From assembly GCA_021740625.1 (NCBI GenBank), contig JAIOZK010000008.1, positions 91,627 through 141,568 on the forward strand: 49,942 nt of DNA. Reading direction: 5' to 3'. Shown here one piece after another: positions 35,572 through 44,929 of this stretch (position 1 is the stretch's first letter; each line of letters opens with the position of its first letter). Made by a program: the position numbers and the translations under genes. The stretch is from Bacteroidales bacterium (GTDB taxonomy: Bacteria; Bacteroidota; Bacteroidia; Bacteroidales; JAIOZK01). Below the pieces are notes generated by a model. The model was not told the DNA's origin. It saw nothing but the letters and a program-made list of their open reading frames with translations, and made no database searches.

Positions 35572-38500
35572 TTGGAATTGTGTTTGTTATGATCCCAGAA
35601 TTATGGAAGTATTCATTTACTCTCTTTTGATAAAATCTTTTCAATTCGGGATTCACAGTTTTTAAAAATTCTTTGTCTCCGGTTTTCATTCTTTTATACT
35701 CCAAAAAATTATCCGGGTTACTTCTTTTAACATTTTTTGATTCTTTTGATTCCCGCTCTTTTTTCTTTTCTCTTTCCATTTCGGCTTTTTCAGACTTAAG
35801 CAAACGCGTAAGTATATCTTTTTGCCTTTTCATGGTCTCATTGTTCAGAATTTTATTCACCAGCTCTTCTTCTGTCTTTTCCATTTCCTGCATGATCTCA
35901 CCCATGCCACCGGCTTTAACCCCTTGCTCCTCGAGCTGATCCATATATTCCTGCATTCTCTTCCGGATTTGTGCCTGTTCGGCAGCCATCCTGGCAAATT
36001 GTTCACTCAATGAATTCTTGCCCCGTTTCCCATGCTGTCCTTTTCCTTCCATGCCCTGCTGCATTTTTTGCATACTCTCGTTTAGTTGTTTTTGCCATTG
36101 CTTTAAGCTCTTGGCTGTTGAGCCTTTCCCTCCTGGTTTGCTGCAACTCCCTTTGGAGGAAGCAGAACTCTGCATATTCATACTGTTCTGCATTTGCTGA
36201 AGCGCCTCTGCTAACAACAGCGCCAAATTATTCACAGCCGTCATCACATATTGCTGATCTCTGGCAACAAGCGCTGTTCTTCTTTCTTTCAGGTTTTCAT
36301 TTACCTTGCGCAGATTGGTCTTAATATCCGCAATTTCTTTCGTTACATAAGGTTGAATCGCCATCTGTCTTTTGGCAAGCGCTTTTAAGGAATCTTCTAC
36401 GATCAGCATATTGTCTTTGATGCTATTCTGCTCCTGCATGATGTTCACATAAGCGGGGTTTCTTGGATTCACATTGTCGATCTTGCTGATCAGTTCCTCC
36501 TGGTCGTAAGAGGTCTCAATCAGGTTCTCCAGGATTTCTCTGACAGTTTTCATATCCTCACCTGTACTTTCCTGCATACCACTGTTGAATGCTTCCATCA
36601 TGGCCTGCGACATTTTCTGCATCTTTTGGGAAGCATTCTTTTGTGATTCTGAAGCATCATTCATTTTGCTGTTTTGCATGTTTTCCATGCTTTCCTGCAT
36701 GTCTTTCTGAATCTCCTGCTCAAGGCTTTCACTGTCGAACTCCTTGTTCTTACTTTCCAGTTCCTGGTTTTTCTTTTTCAATTCTTCTATTTCCTTCTGT
36801 AACTGCTCAAAGTCCTTCCCAACTTTTTCCTGTTCTTTAAGTGCCGCGTCCTTCTCCATTTCTTTCTTTGCGTTCGCTTCACTTAGTTCTTTTTCTTTTT
36901 CCGATAATTGCTTCAGCTTTTCTGTAATCTCATTCAACATTTTTTCGTATTCAAACTGTTTGAGCATTTCAAGGTTCCTGTCAAGATTTTGCTCCATTTC
37001 TTCATTCGACATTTTTATCTTCTCCATCATCTCCATCACATCTTCCTTATTCATTTTCTCAAGCATTTCCTGAAGCTTTTTCAGCAGGGCCTTTGTTTCT
37101 TCATCCAGCACCTGCTCCAACATTTCCTCAATCTTTCGCTGCTTTTCCATCAGTTGCTGGTTCTCTATCAGATTTTCATTTTCCCGCTTTTGGTTTGCCT
37201 TTTTATTTTCTTTGACAAGGTCCTCTATTTCTGTCTGTAATTTATTCTGTCGTTTCAGCAGGTCTTCAATCCTGGACTTCTCATTCCAATCCAGGTTTTT
37301 CTTTTCAAGCATTTTTCTTGACAAAACATCAATTTCCTGATTGATCATATTCAATTCAATCAGTTTTTCTTCCATGCTTCTTTCAATTTCATCTTTCGTC
37401 TTTTTGATCCCCTTTGAAATTTCTTCTTTTGTTGGCAATTGAAATGAAAAAGTTTTTGATTTGGTACTTTTCGATCCATTTACTCCGTCATTGTCCCAGA
37501 TCTCAAAGTAATAGATCATATTATCACCGGGATCCAAAGCTATTTCCTTAAAATCATTTGAATAATAGAATCTTTGCTCTTCAACATCAGGATCAATCAA
37601 TTGCGTCAGCAGCATTTCTTTTTCCTTGGATTCATTGATTCTGTATTTAAAGGAAAGTTTTTCAAAACCATAGTCATCCTTTACGACACCACTGAAAAAA
37701 AAGCGGCTCTGCATGGAAGAATCCTGTTGTTCACTCACAATAATATCCGGGTAGGCATCTTTTATAACATTTACAAAATAGAAAAGTGTATCTTCATTTT
37801 GAGAAAATTTATTTTTGGGTTGAAAAAAATACCGGCTGTTTTGCAGCATTTCTTCCTGGAATTCAAAAACATTTGAATTCTTTTTCTCCAAATCATATAC
37901 CTGCCCATTCAAACCAAAAAGCATTTCCGCTACCTGTTTGGTGTAAAACTTCCAGCCGACATTTGTTCCTTCCGGTACAATGATCTCCCCGTTATTCTCC
38001 AGGACTTCATTTTTCTTTTTGGTATATTCAGGGTAATCCAACAGCACATCGAAACCTGTCAATACCGGACGAGGAAAAACTTTCAGTGTATAAGTTTCGG
38101 AGCTAAACTCTTCAGATTGTATCTTAAAATCTACATCCTTGTTCAGGTTACTGAACATGAATGTAAAAAGATCCGGCTTTTCCTTTTTAAATTTAAGTCT
38201 TGACCCCGCATTGTTCAAATACAATCTTTCAGGTGACAGCTCACCTCTGGTATTCACTTCCAGCCTGAAATTATCGTCCTGAAGTGCACTCAAATCATCA
38301 TTCATGATCCTTATGCTAAAAGGAGCAGGTCTTTCAAAATGCGTGTTGTATTGAACGATCCGCATGGAAGGTTCTGTGATCAGTTCAGGGGATGCAATTA
38401 ATATAAAGACAAATAACAACGCAATGGGCACCAGGAATTTCAGGTATTTACGGTTCACACGGAAATCGACAGCCTGTTGAAACGAAAATGTTTTCATCTC

Positions 38501-38911
38501 CAACGTTCTTTGTTCTATACTGGCCTCTATCAATTGTATGCTTTGTTTCGAGTTTTCGCCCATATCCCTCAGTTGCAAGGTATTTAAAAGCTTATCGCTG
38601 ATCTCCGGGAAATAACGGCCGATCATTCTCGCAGCCATTACGTCATCGATTGTTTTTCCCCAATTCAAAATTTTTATTAATGGCCTGATGACATATATGG
38701 CCAGAACAATGATTCCCAGAACCAAGATTCCATAGAACAGGGCAGTTCTAACTGAAATGTTGAAATATCCATTATATTCGAGCAGGTTTGGGATGAGGAT
38801 TAGCAGTATTAAAATACCCAGGGACAGAATTGAACCCCGGATCAACATATTGGTATAATACTTCTTTCTGAATCTTTTCAGTTTGTATTTTATCGTGTCG
38901 AAACTTCCCAT
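35552..38911 (-). CDS. DUF4175 family membrane protein with long coiled coil
   Basis: 1119 residues. Three N-terminal transmembrane segments lie at about 25-45, 58-82 and 160-180. A beta-rich part (about 190-500) follows. A very long coiled coil from about 510 to 870 has repeated KKLQEMLEKM, KNQELESKNKEF and EQEIQKDMQES. A Gln/Met/Ser-rich section follows (MQQGMEGKG and SSASSKGSCSKPGGKGSTAK). Members of this family are found upstream of the same GHKL and ybeY genes in Bacteroidota; their role is unknown, probably envelope structure. It is the first gene of the long minus-strand operon. A promoter 106 bases upstream (39017) gives a leader of about 100 bases. Confidence 0.8.
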   Translation of the reverse strand: MGSFDTIKYKLKRFRKKYYTNMLIRGSILSLGILILLILIPNLLEYNGYFNISVRTALFYGILVLGIIVLAIYVIRPLIKILNWGKTIDDVMAARMIGRYFPEISDKLLNTLQLRDMGENSKQSIQLIEASIEQRTLEMKTFSFQQAVDFRVNRKYLKFLVPIALLFVFILIASPELITEPSMRIVQYNTHFERPAPFSIRIMNDDLSALQDDNFRLEVNTRGELSPERLYLNNAGSRLKFKKEKPDLFTFMFSNLNKDVDFKIQSEEFSSETYTLKVFPRPVLTGFDVLLDYPEYTKKKNEVLENNGEIIVPEGTNVGWKFYTKQVAEMLFGLNGQVYDLEKKNSNVFEFQEEMLQNSRYFFQPKNKFSQNEDTLFYFVNVIKDAYPDIIVSEQQDSSMQSRFFFSGVVKDDYGFEKLSFKYRINESKEKEMLLTQLIDPDVEEQRFYYSNDFKEIALDPGDNMIYYFEIWDNDGVNGSKSTKSKTFSFQLPTKEEISKGIKKTKDEIERSMEEKLIELNMINQEIDVLSRKMLEKKNLDWNEKSRIEDLLKRQNKLQTEIEDLVKENKKANQKRENENLIENQQLMEKQRKIEEMLEQVLDEETKALLKKLQEMLEKMNKEDVMEMMEKIKMSNEEMEQNLDRNLEMLKQFEYEKMLNEITEKLKQLSEKEKELSEANAKKEMEKDAALKEQEKVGKDFEQLQKEIEELKKKNQELESKNKEFDSESLEQEIQKDMQESMENMQNSKMNDASESQKNASQKMQKMSQAMMEAFNSGMQESTGEDMKTVREILENLIETSYDQEELISKIDNVNPRNPAYVNIMQEQNSIKDNMLIVEDSLKALAKRQMAIQPYVTKEIADIKTNLRKVNENLKERRTALVARDQQYVMTAVNNLALLLAEALQQMQNSMNMQSSASSKGSCSKPGGKGSTAKSLKQWQKQLNESMQKMQQGMEGKGQHGKRGKNSLSEQFARMAAEQAQIRKRMQEYMDQLEEQGVKAGGMGEIMQEMEKTEEELVNKILNNETMKRQKDILTRLLKSEKAEMEREKKKERESKESKNVKRSNPDNFLEYKRMKTGDKEFLKTVNPELKRFYQKRVNEYFHNSGIITNTIPNGSSSD

Positions 38912-39016
38912 GCACAGCTTATTAAGATTATTTCTGTTTTAACGAGTTCTGCAGGTCTTTATTTTGATTCATATATACTTCGCTTCATATCCATTCTTTT
39001 ATAAAACAGATCAATA

Positions 39017-39024
39017 CAAAGGTA
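39017..39024 (-). promoter_or_regulatory. Promoter -7 element (TACCTTTG) of the DUF4175 operon
   Basis: The complement TACCTTTG fits TAnnTTTG. It would start the transcript for DUF4175 through the flippase, with a leader of about 100 bases that could hold control elements; none was recognised. Confidence 0.45.
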
Positions 39025-39112
39025 AGAATGTAAAGCTTTCTGATAATATTTACGTATAAAAACAGATTGTTGCATTGTTATATGAAAAAATCCCCATCCC
39101 TCACAGATTTCG

Positions 39113-39120
39113 TATCTTTG
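39113..39120 (+). promoter_or_regulatory. Promoter -7 element (TATCTTTG) of gltX
   Basis: A perfect TAnnTTTG match, 24 bases before the ATG at 39144. It excludes the longer frame beginning at 39075. Confidence 0.6.
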
Positions 39121-39143
39121 CAGCCTCAAAATCAAGGATGTTT

Positions 39144-40676
39144 ATGGAAAATATGGAAGTCAGGGTAAGATTTGCACCCAGTCCGACCGGACCATTGCAC
39201 ATCGGTGGTGTAAGAACAGCTTTGTTCAATTTTCTTTTTGCCAGAAAATATAATGGAAAATTCATTTTAAGGATTGAGGATACAGATCAGAACAGGTATG
39301 TGGAAGGAGCCGAAGACTACATTGTGAATTCACTCGATTGGAGTGGTATAAAAGTAGACGAAGGGGTAGGCGTTGGCGGGCCATACGGTCCTTACCGGCA
39401 ATCGGAAAGAAAGGAAATGTACAGGAAATATGCTGAGGATCTGGTGAGGGAAGGGCATGCATACTATGCCTTTGATACAACGGAAGAATTGGAAATGATG
39501 CGGCAGCGTTTACAGGAAGCCAAAGCGGAAAGCCAGCAATACAATGTCTCCTCACGCAATGAAATGAAGAATTCCCTCACTTTACCAGAAAAAGAAGTTC
39601 AGGAGAAGATTGCATCCGGTGAATCTTATGTAATTCGTTTAAAGCTTCCTGAAGATTCCATGGTTGAATTCTACGACGTGGTACTCGGTCATATTACATT
39701 TCATTCCTCCCAGCTTGATGATAAGATTTTGTTCAAATCCGATGGCATGCCAACCTACCACCTGGCCAATGTTGTTGATGACCACCTGATGAAGATTAGT
39801 CATGTGATCCGTGGATCGGAATGGGTGAATTCAACGCCCATTCATATTCTATTATACCGTTACCTGGGATGGGAAGATGAGATACCAGAATTTGCCCACA
39901 TGCCGCTCATTTTGAAACCCAGCGGAAAAGGCAAACTCAGCAAACGCGATGGTGATAAAGAAGGTTTTCCCGTTTTTCCCCTGGAATGGAAAAATCCGGA
40001 AACCGGTGAGATCAGCAGCGGATACAGGGAATCAGGGTACTTCCCGGAAGCTTTTGTAAACATACTGGCACTTTTGGGCTGGAATCCTGGCGATAACAAA
40101 GAGATCATGGACCTGCCGGAAATGACGGACCTGTTTTCTTTGAAAAAAATAGGAAAGTCCGGGGCGCGTTTTGATCCGGAAAAAGCCCGCTGGTTCAACC
40201 ACCAGTACCTGGTGAAAAAAGCAAATTCGCAGCTTGCCCGGCTTTTCATGCCCATTCTTGAAGAAAAAGGGATACAAACAGATCTTTCCTTTGTGGAAGA
40301 GATTGTAAACATGGTGAAAGAACGCGTCAACTTTGTTGCTGAGCTCTGGGATCAGTCCTTTTTCTTTTTTGTGGCACCTGCAGGTTACGATGCCAAAGTA
40401 GTAAAAAAGCGCTGGAAAGAAGATACTCCCGGGATGATGAAAGATATCATGGAACGCTTAAGTACATTGGAATCATTCGAAGAAGCTGTGATCGAGAAGA
40501 GCGTTAAATCTTACATTGAAGAAAAAGAACTGGGTTTTGGGAAAGTTCTGAACGCTCTTAGGCTTTGTATCGTAGGTTCAGGCATGGGTCCCGGGCTTTT
40601 TAAGATCATTGAAATGATTGGCAAAGAAGAAAGCCTGCACAGAATTGATAAAGCCATTCAGGAAATCAAAAGATAG
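39144..40676 (+). CDS. gltX: Glutamyl-tRNA synthetase
   Basis: 510 residues from ATG 39144 (ATG 39138 and 39153 are close alternatives). Class I enzyme. The HIGH-type motif is in RFAPSPTGPLHIGG, and the KMSKS-type motif is KLSKRDG. The region FAHMPLILKPSGKGKLSKRD and the helical C-terminal anticodon-binding domain are of normal size. It attaches glutamate to tRNA-Glu; whether it also charges tRNA-Gln cannot be told here. It begins a plus-strand group with folB (4 bases downstream) and the CWC protein. Divergent from the DUF4175 operon. Confidence 0.95.
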   Translation: MENMEVRVRFAPSPTGPLHIGGVRTALFNFLFARKYNGKFILRIEDTDQNRYVEGAEDYIVNSLDWSGIKVDEGVGVGGPYGPYRQSERKEMYRKYAEDLVREGHAYYAFDTTEELEMMRQRLQEAKAESQQYNVSSRNEMKNSLTLPEKEVQEKIASGESYVIRLKLPEDSMVEFYDVVLGHITFHSSQLDDKILFKSDGMPTYHLANVVDDHLMKISHVIRGSEWVNSTPIHILLYRYLGWEDEIPEFAHMPLILKPSGKGKLSKRDGDKEGFPVFPLEWKNPETGEISSGYRESGYFPEAFVNILALLGWNPGDNKEIMDLPEMTDLFSLKKIGKSGARFDPEKARWFNHQYLVKKANSQLARLFMPILEEKGIQTDLSFVEEIVNMVKERVNFVAELWDQSFFFFVAPAGYDAKVVKKRWKEDTPGMMKDIMERLSTLESFEEAVIEKSVKSYIEEKELGFGKVLNALRLCIVGSGMGPGLFKIIEMIGKEESLHRIDKAIQEIKR

Positions 40677-40680
40677 GATC

Positions 40681-41040
40681 ATGTCTGTAATCTCAGTGGA
40701 AGGAATGGAGTTTTATGCCTACCATGGTTGTATCAGGGAAGAGGCGATCATTGGTACCAAGTTCCTTGTGGACATTTTTATTGAAACCGATACTTTGGAA
40801 GCGGAAGAAACAGATGAACTGCGCTGCACGCTCAATTACCAGGAAGTGTACCTGGTGGTGAAAGAACAGATGGAGATTCGTTCCAATTTGCTTGAACATG
40901 TGGGCAGGAGGATTTTGCAGAGCCTCAGGAAAAAACATCCTGAAATTAATGATGCAAGCCTCAAGATTTCTAAAATGAATCCTCCGGTAGGAGGGAGGGT
41001 TGAACGTGTCAGCCTGCAAATGAAACTCAATGATGCATGA
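40681..41040 (+). CDS. folB: Dihydroneopterin aldolase
   Basis: 119 residues from ATG 40681. Folate pathway: it converts 7,8-dihydroneopterin to 6-hydroxymethyl-dihydropterin and glycolaldehyde. Family motifs: VEGMEFYAYHGCIREEAIIGTKF with the conserved FYAYHG, the TLNYQEVYLVV segment (substrate-binding Tyr), and SKMNPPVGGRVERVSL, including the PP and a basic residue. Length is normal. It is 4 bases after gltX, and its 3' end overlaps the next gene by 11 bases. Confidence 0.93.
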   Translation: MSVISVEGMEFYAYHGCIREEAIIGTKFLVDIFIETDTLEAEETDELRCTLNYQEVYLVVKEQMEIRSNLLEHVGRRILQSLRKKHPEINDASLKISKMNPPVGGRVERVSLQMKLNDA

Positions 41041-41233
41041 AGGAAAACGCATAAAAATTTGCAGCAAATGCGGTAAATCCTTTGAGTGCAGCCATTCAAA
41101 GGAATGCTGGTGCAATGAATATCAGATTTCTGAAAAAAACCTGAAATTGCTACGGGAAACTTTCAGGGATTGTCTTTGCCCTGATTGTTTGCTCGAATAC
41201 GCGGAAAACAGCTCCGAAATCATTGACAATTAA
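41030..41233 (+). CDS. Cysteine-rich CWC-type small protein
   Basis: 67 residues with eight cysteines, including CSKCGKSFECS (Cys11, Cys14, Cys20), CWC at 26-28, and CLCPDC at 48-53. It matches the cysteine-rich CWC domain family of unknown function, which likely folds around two zinc ions or an iron-sulfur site. Start at the first of two adjacent ATGs (41030, 41033), overlapping folB, so it is translated by re-initiation. The next feature is tRNA-Cys. Confidence 0.8.
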   Translation: MMHEGKRIKICSKCGKSFECSHSKECWCNEYQISEKNLKLLRETFRDCLCPDCLLEYAENSSEIIDN

Positions 41234-41252
41234 AAGATAATTCGTAATTTTG
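41223..41252 (+). promoter_or_regulatory. Promoter of tRNA-Cys (TTG ... TAATTTTG)
   Basis: TTG at 41223-41225 and TAATTTTG at 41245-41252 with a 19-base spacer is the best full match to the Bacteroidota promoter consensus in the window. It lies 16 bases before the tRNA. Confidence 0.65.
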
Positions 41253-41268
41253 CATTCCTTAAAAATAA

Positions 41269-41339
41269 GGTCTCGTGGCCGAGTGGCTAGGCAGAGGTCT
41301 GCAAAACCTTGTACGGCGGTTCGAATCCGCCCGAGACCT
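41269..41339 (+). tRNA. tRNA-Cys (GCA)
   Basis: 71 bases. Acceptor stem GGTCTCG/CGAGACC, D arm with GGCCGAGTGGCTAGGC, anticodon loop CTGCAAA giving anticodon GCA, T arm GGCGGTTCGAATCCGCC, and discriminator T, the tRNA-Cys identity base. CCA is not encoded. A CTnDOT-like integrase gene starts 172 bases downstream, so the 3' end is a likely attachment site. Confidence 0.96.
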
Positions 41340-41510
41340 CAGATAACTAACTGTAAATCAGGACTTTCTGGAGATCAGAGGGTTCTGATTTTTGTTTTTT
41401 GGAGATTTGACCAAAAACAGCCCTTTTAGTTACCAAACTGTATACCAAAATCACTTGGGTAACTCTGAATTAAGTAATTAGTTTTTAAACACTTAAAAAG
41501 ATGTTACCAG

Positions 41511-42752
41511 ATGAGAAGAAACAGATTTCAAACCCTGTTCTACATTCGCCGGGACAGGATCGACAAAAAGGGCTTAGCGCCTATCTATGTGCGAATTACA
41601 ATAGCCAACGAGTCAGCAAACATGGCAGTTGGCTGTAAAATCCATCCAGACGGATGGAATATCAGTAAAGGATTGGCGAAGATTGATGCCGAAAACGCTG
41701 ATCAAATTAATCAGGATGTCGAATTGTTCCGCAAAAGAATCTACGAAATTCGCAGAAGGATGCTTGAGCGGGACCAGCTACTATCGGCAAAGAATATTAT
41801 CCAGAGCTTAAAAGGTGAGGATGATAAAAAACACTCGCTCATCAACACCTTCCAGACACACAACAAGCTTATCGAAGAACAAATAGGTAAAGGGTACTCA
41901 GCAGACACCCATACCCATTATGAAGCCACCCTGAATCATATCATGAGGTTTTTAAAGACAACCCGTTTGAAGGAGGACATTTACCTGAAAGAAATTAATG
42001 GGTCTTTTATCCGGGACTTTAATCATTACCTACGTACAAAAATAAACCTGACCAACAATACTACGATGAAGCACCTGGTCAGGCTAAAGAAAATCATCCG
42101 TTTTGCCATAGGGAATGACTGGCTGGCAAAAGACCCGTTTTTTGGGATCAAAATACGTTTTGAGGCTTCTGACAGGCATTTTTTAACCAAACAGGAGCTG
42201 AGTGTCATGGAAGAGCTTGAGCTCAAAAATAAGAAGCTATGCAAGGTCAGAGACATATTTATTTTCATGTGCTACACAGGTATGTCCTATGTAGATGTTA
42301 AAAATCTGAAACCCGATATGATACGTAAAGGCATCGATGGCAATCTATGGATCATTGCCAAGCGGATTAAATCCAACTCCCGGTATTCAATACCACTTCT
42401 TCCCAAAGCGGTCGAGATATTGCGAAAATATGATCACAAGGATGAGGAATATTCCTTACCTGTAATGAGCAATCAAAAGATGAATGAATACATCAAGGAA
42501 ATTGCTGTTAAATGTGGTATCAGCAAGCCTATAAGTTGTCACTCCGGTAGACATTCCTTTGCTACAACGATAACTCTGTTGAATGGTGTCCCCATTGAAA
42601 CGGTGAGCAAGATGCTTGGGCATTCGGATTTACGTGTAACTGCAATATATGCCAAGGTTGTAGACACCAAAATCAGCCAAGACATGCAGGCATTGCGAAC
42701 TAAACTTACGGAAAGTCCAAAAGATAAAAAGAAGTCCCGAAAGGTAAAATAA
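41511..42752 (+). CDS. Tyrosine integrase of the CTnDOT (IntDOT-like) type
   Basis: 413 residues, against 411 for IntDOT. An N-terminal arm-binding domain (about 4-100), a core-binding domain (about 108-205) and a catalytic domain (about 220-395). Catalytic set: the first Arg position in CYTGMSYVDV is Ser259, then His344 and Arg347 in HSGRHSF, His371 in GHSDLR, and the nucleophile Tyr380. IntDOT also has Ser259 in place of the first Arg. It should cut and join DNA at the attachment site in the tRNA-Cys 3' end. A strong terminator follows the gene. The ATG at 41511 is preceded by 170 AT-rich bases without a clear promoter. Confidence 0.93.
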   Translation: MRRNRFQTLFYIRRDRIDKKGLAPIYVRITIANESANMAVGCKIHPDGWNISKGLAKIDAENADQINQDVELFRKRIYEIRRRMLERDQLLSAKNIIQSLKGEDDKKHSLINTFQTHNKLIEEQIGKGYSADTHTHYEATLNHIMRFLKTTRLKEDIYLKEINGSFIRDFNHYLRTKINLTNNTTMKHLVRLKKIIRFAIGNDWLAKDPFFGIKIRFEASDRHFLTKQELSVMEELELKNKKLCKVRDIFIFMCYTGMSYVDVKNLKPDMIRKGIDGNLWIIAKRIKSNSRYSIPLLPKAVEILRKYDHKDEEYSLPVMSNQKMNEYIKEIAVKCGISKPISCHSGRHSFATTITLLNGVPIETVSKMLGHSDLRVTAIYAKVVDTKISQDMQALRTKLTESPKDKKKSRKVK

Positions 42753-42756
42753 AACC

Positions 42757-42787
42757 AAAGGAGACTGCACAAATTGCGGTCTCCTTT
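42757..42787 (+). terminator. Intrinsic-type terminator after the integrase
   Basis: AAAGGAGAC at 42757-42765 pairs with GTCTCCTTT at 42779-42787; three further pairs extend the stem to 12 over a 7-base loop. It begins 4 bases after the integrase stop and is symmetric (A-rich/T-rich ends), so it could work in both directions. Confidence 0.75.
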
Positions 42788-42804
42788 CTCCCTCATTCAT
42801 TTTT

Positions 42805-42812
42805 TATATTTG
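42805..42812 (+). promoter_or_regulatory. Promoter -7 element (TATATTTG) of the helicase-like gene
   Basis: TATATTTG, 20 bases before the ATG at 42833. It supports that start and separates the gene from the integrase. Confidence 0.55.
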
Positions 42813-42832
42813 CCCTTTAAAATTTGCGGAAT

Positions 42833-44749
42833 ATGGGAAAGAAAAATGATCCGATTATTTTAAAAAATGGTCAGAAGTTGGGAGAAAAGAAGGGATTTAC
42901 ACACCTCCCCCCAGGAAGAATTTCAAAACAGGCAACAGGGATCGGAGCCACATATCATGAATTGGAATTATCCAAAAGAAACTCCATTGTGGTTTGCCCC
43001 ACAAGAGCCCTTGCAGCTTCCAAGGCTAAAGAACATAAAGCATTCTATGTTGGAGGAGATTATGAGAATGTGGTTCGGGATTCAGTTGAAGAAATCCTGA
43101 AGCACTTGAAAAAGAATGCTGGAAGTAAATCAAGGTTCACAAAAGTCACAGCCGTCGCCGACAGCTTTATAGGACTTTACAATGACCTTAGAGATCACAT
43201 CAATGAGTTCTTCGTCATGTTCGATGAAATTGACTCCTTCCAGTCCGAATCAGATTATCGTCCAAAACTTGAAGATTGTTTGGAAATCTATTTCAAACTG
43301 GATGATGACAAAAGGAACATGGTTTCAGCAACTATGCAGAAATCCTATTATGGCAAAATCAATGATGAGGACTTTACAGAAATTGTAGTTAATGGAAGTT
43401 CAAAGCCTTCATTGGAAGCAATACTTTCTACAGGAGATCCAATTAAAGTAGCAGCAACTAAGGTTCAAGAACTATATCAAAAACATCCAAACAACAAAAT
43501 ATTGGTTGCATTCAACACCATCGAAGGAATCAATTCTGTCATTAAAATACTACCATGGGATTTACAGCAGTCTTCTGGTATATTATGTAGTGAAGAAAGG
43601 ATGAGAGAGCTTGAAGAAGATTATCAATCAGCACTTGTAGATGGTAAGTTAACGGATCATATTACTTTTATTACTGCAGCATACTTTTCAGGGATTGATA
43701 TCCATGAAGAAACATCAACCATAATTGTCACCGACCACAGATATTGGTATTCGGCATTAAGCCTTCCAAAAATCTCTCAAATTTTTGGAAGATCAAGAAA
43801 AGGTTGCACAGAACGAATTTTTATCTACCAAACGAATGAAAAAAACTACAAAGACAACAACGAATTAAAAGATCATCTTAAAGAAAAGATTAAATATGCA
43901 ATACACCTTCATTCCCACATCAAAAAGGACCTATTTTTTACAGACATGCAAAAAAACAAGGTTGACCAAATCTTAGACTTTGCAAAGTTTGGAGATATTG
44001 ATTTACTTCGGTACGATAAGAAAATTGAAAAATACAAAACTAACTATCTGAACATTGATAACATTTTGCTACGGCAGCAAGCAAGGAACAATCTTTATTG
44101 TGAGAAAGAAACATCAATTAAAGAACTTTCAAACAAATACAAGGTAATTGAATCTGCATCAGATGCAACATTTACTTCAGATGATCTAACCAAATTGGAT
44201 AAATTTGATAAACTAAGTAAAGCACAGCAGAAAGAGAAGCTTATAAAACAAATCGAACAACCCAAATATTCTTTAGAACCTCGCACAGTTGCGAGAGGAT
44301 ATAAATCATGGTTATTATTAATGTTTGAGTTCCTTCCTGTTTATGAGGTTGATAGGAACTATGAGACTATTGATACAAATCTGATTAAATTGGTAAAAGC
44401 GGATAAATGGGATCGAATAAAAAAGTACTACATGCAACTATCCATTTACAGTCGGATCAAGGAAGACAATAATCCGGTTAGCTCAGAAATCCAAAAACAC
44501 TTTAAAGTAGGAAGCACATACAATCCCGATGAAATCCAGAAGGGCATGATTGCCATTTCAAAAAAAGTATCTCAACATTGTGATTTCAAGGAGTTAATCA
44601 ATGCTGAATTTAAGGTAGATGAAAACTCAAAACCAACTTCGATTACTCATCATCTACATATAATATTCCAAACAACAAGATCGAGTAATGATCCCATTAC
44701 GGGAAAGCAAAGAAGGAAAATCAAAGCATACAAGGGCTTGTCAATTTAG
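42833..44749 (+). CDS. Superfamily-2 helicase-like protein with lysine-less P-loop
   Basis: 638 residues from ATG 42833 (a TTG 9 bases upstream is less likely). Helicase-like motifs in order: a P-loop position KQATGIGATYHELE (32-45), VVCPTRALA (53-61), DEID (131-134), SAT (165-167), ITAAYFSGIDIHE (280-292) and QIFGRSRKG (316-324). The P-loop lacks the usual Lys: it reads G-I-G-A-T. ATP use is therefore uncertain; it may be a specialised translocase or origin-binding protein. The C-terminal 300 residues match nothing I know. It has its own promoter, and the winged-helix gene downstream suggests an element-specific replication or maintenance pair. It could also be a defence protein. Confidence 0.65.
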   Translation: MGKKNDPIILKNGQKLGEKKGFTHLPPGRISKQATGIGATYHELELSKRNSIVVCPTRALAASKAKEHKAFYVGGDYENVVRDSVEEILKHLKKNAGSKSRFTKVTAVADSFIGLYNDLRDHINEFFVMFDEIDSFQSESDYRPKLEDCLEIYFKLDDDKRNMVSATMQKSYYGKINDEDFTEIVVNGSSKPSLEAILSTGDPIKVAATKVQELYQKHPNNKILVAFNTIEGINSVIKILPWDLQQSSGILCSEERMRELEEDYQSALVDGKLTDHITFITAAYFSGIDIHEETSTIIVTDHRYWYSALSLPKISQIFGRSRKGCTERIFIYQTNEKNYKDNNELKDHLKEKIKYAIHLHSHIKKDLFFTDMQKNKVDQILDFAKFGDIDLLRYDKKIEKYKTNYLNIDNILLRQQARNNLYCEKETSIKELSNKYKVIESASDATFTSDDLTKLDKFDKLSKAQQKEKLIKQIEQPKYSLEPRTVARGYKSWLLLMFEFLPVYEVDRNYETIDTNLIKLVKADKWDRIKKYYMQLSIYSRIKEDNNPVSSEIQKHFKVGSTYNPDEIQKGMIAISKKVSQHCDFKELINAEFKVDENSKPTSITHHLHIIFQTTRSSNDPITGKQRRKIKAYKGLSI

Positions 44750-44892
44750 CAATGAACTGCACTTACCCCATTTTCTTCTATATAATACCATGCGAAAGAG
44801 CAGTTCATTTACAACTCAATCCCGGAAGACAAGTAAAAAGTAACATAAATATTTCCTTATGCCATATAACACACAATCTTTCTTCGTTTCTT

Positions 44893-44900
44893 TATCTTTG
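44893..44900 (+). promoter_or_regulatory. Promoter -7 element (TATCTTTG)
   Basis: TATCTTTG, 29 bases before the ATG at 44930 of the winged-helix protein. The 143 bases before it (44750-44892) hold no other recognised feature. Confidence 0.5.
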
Positions 44901-44929
44901 CCCTCAAATAACCACAATTTAGTGCCCCG

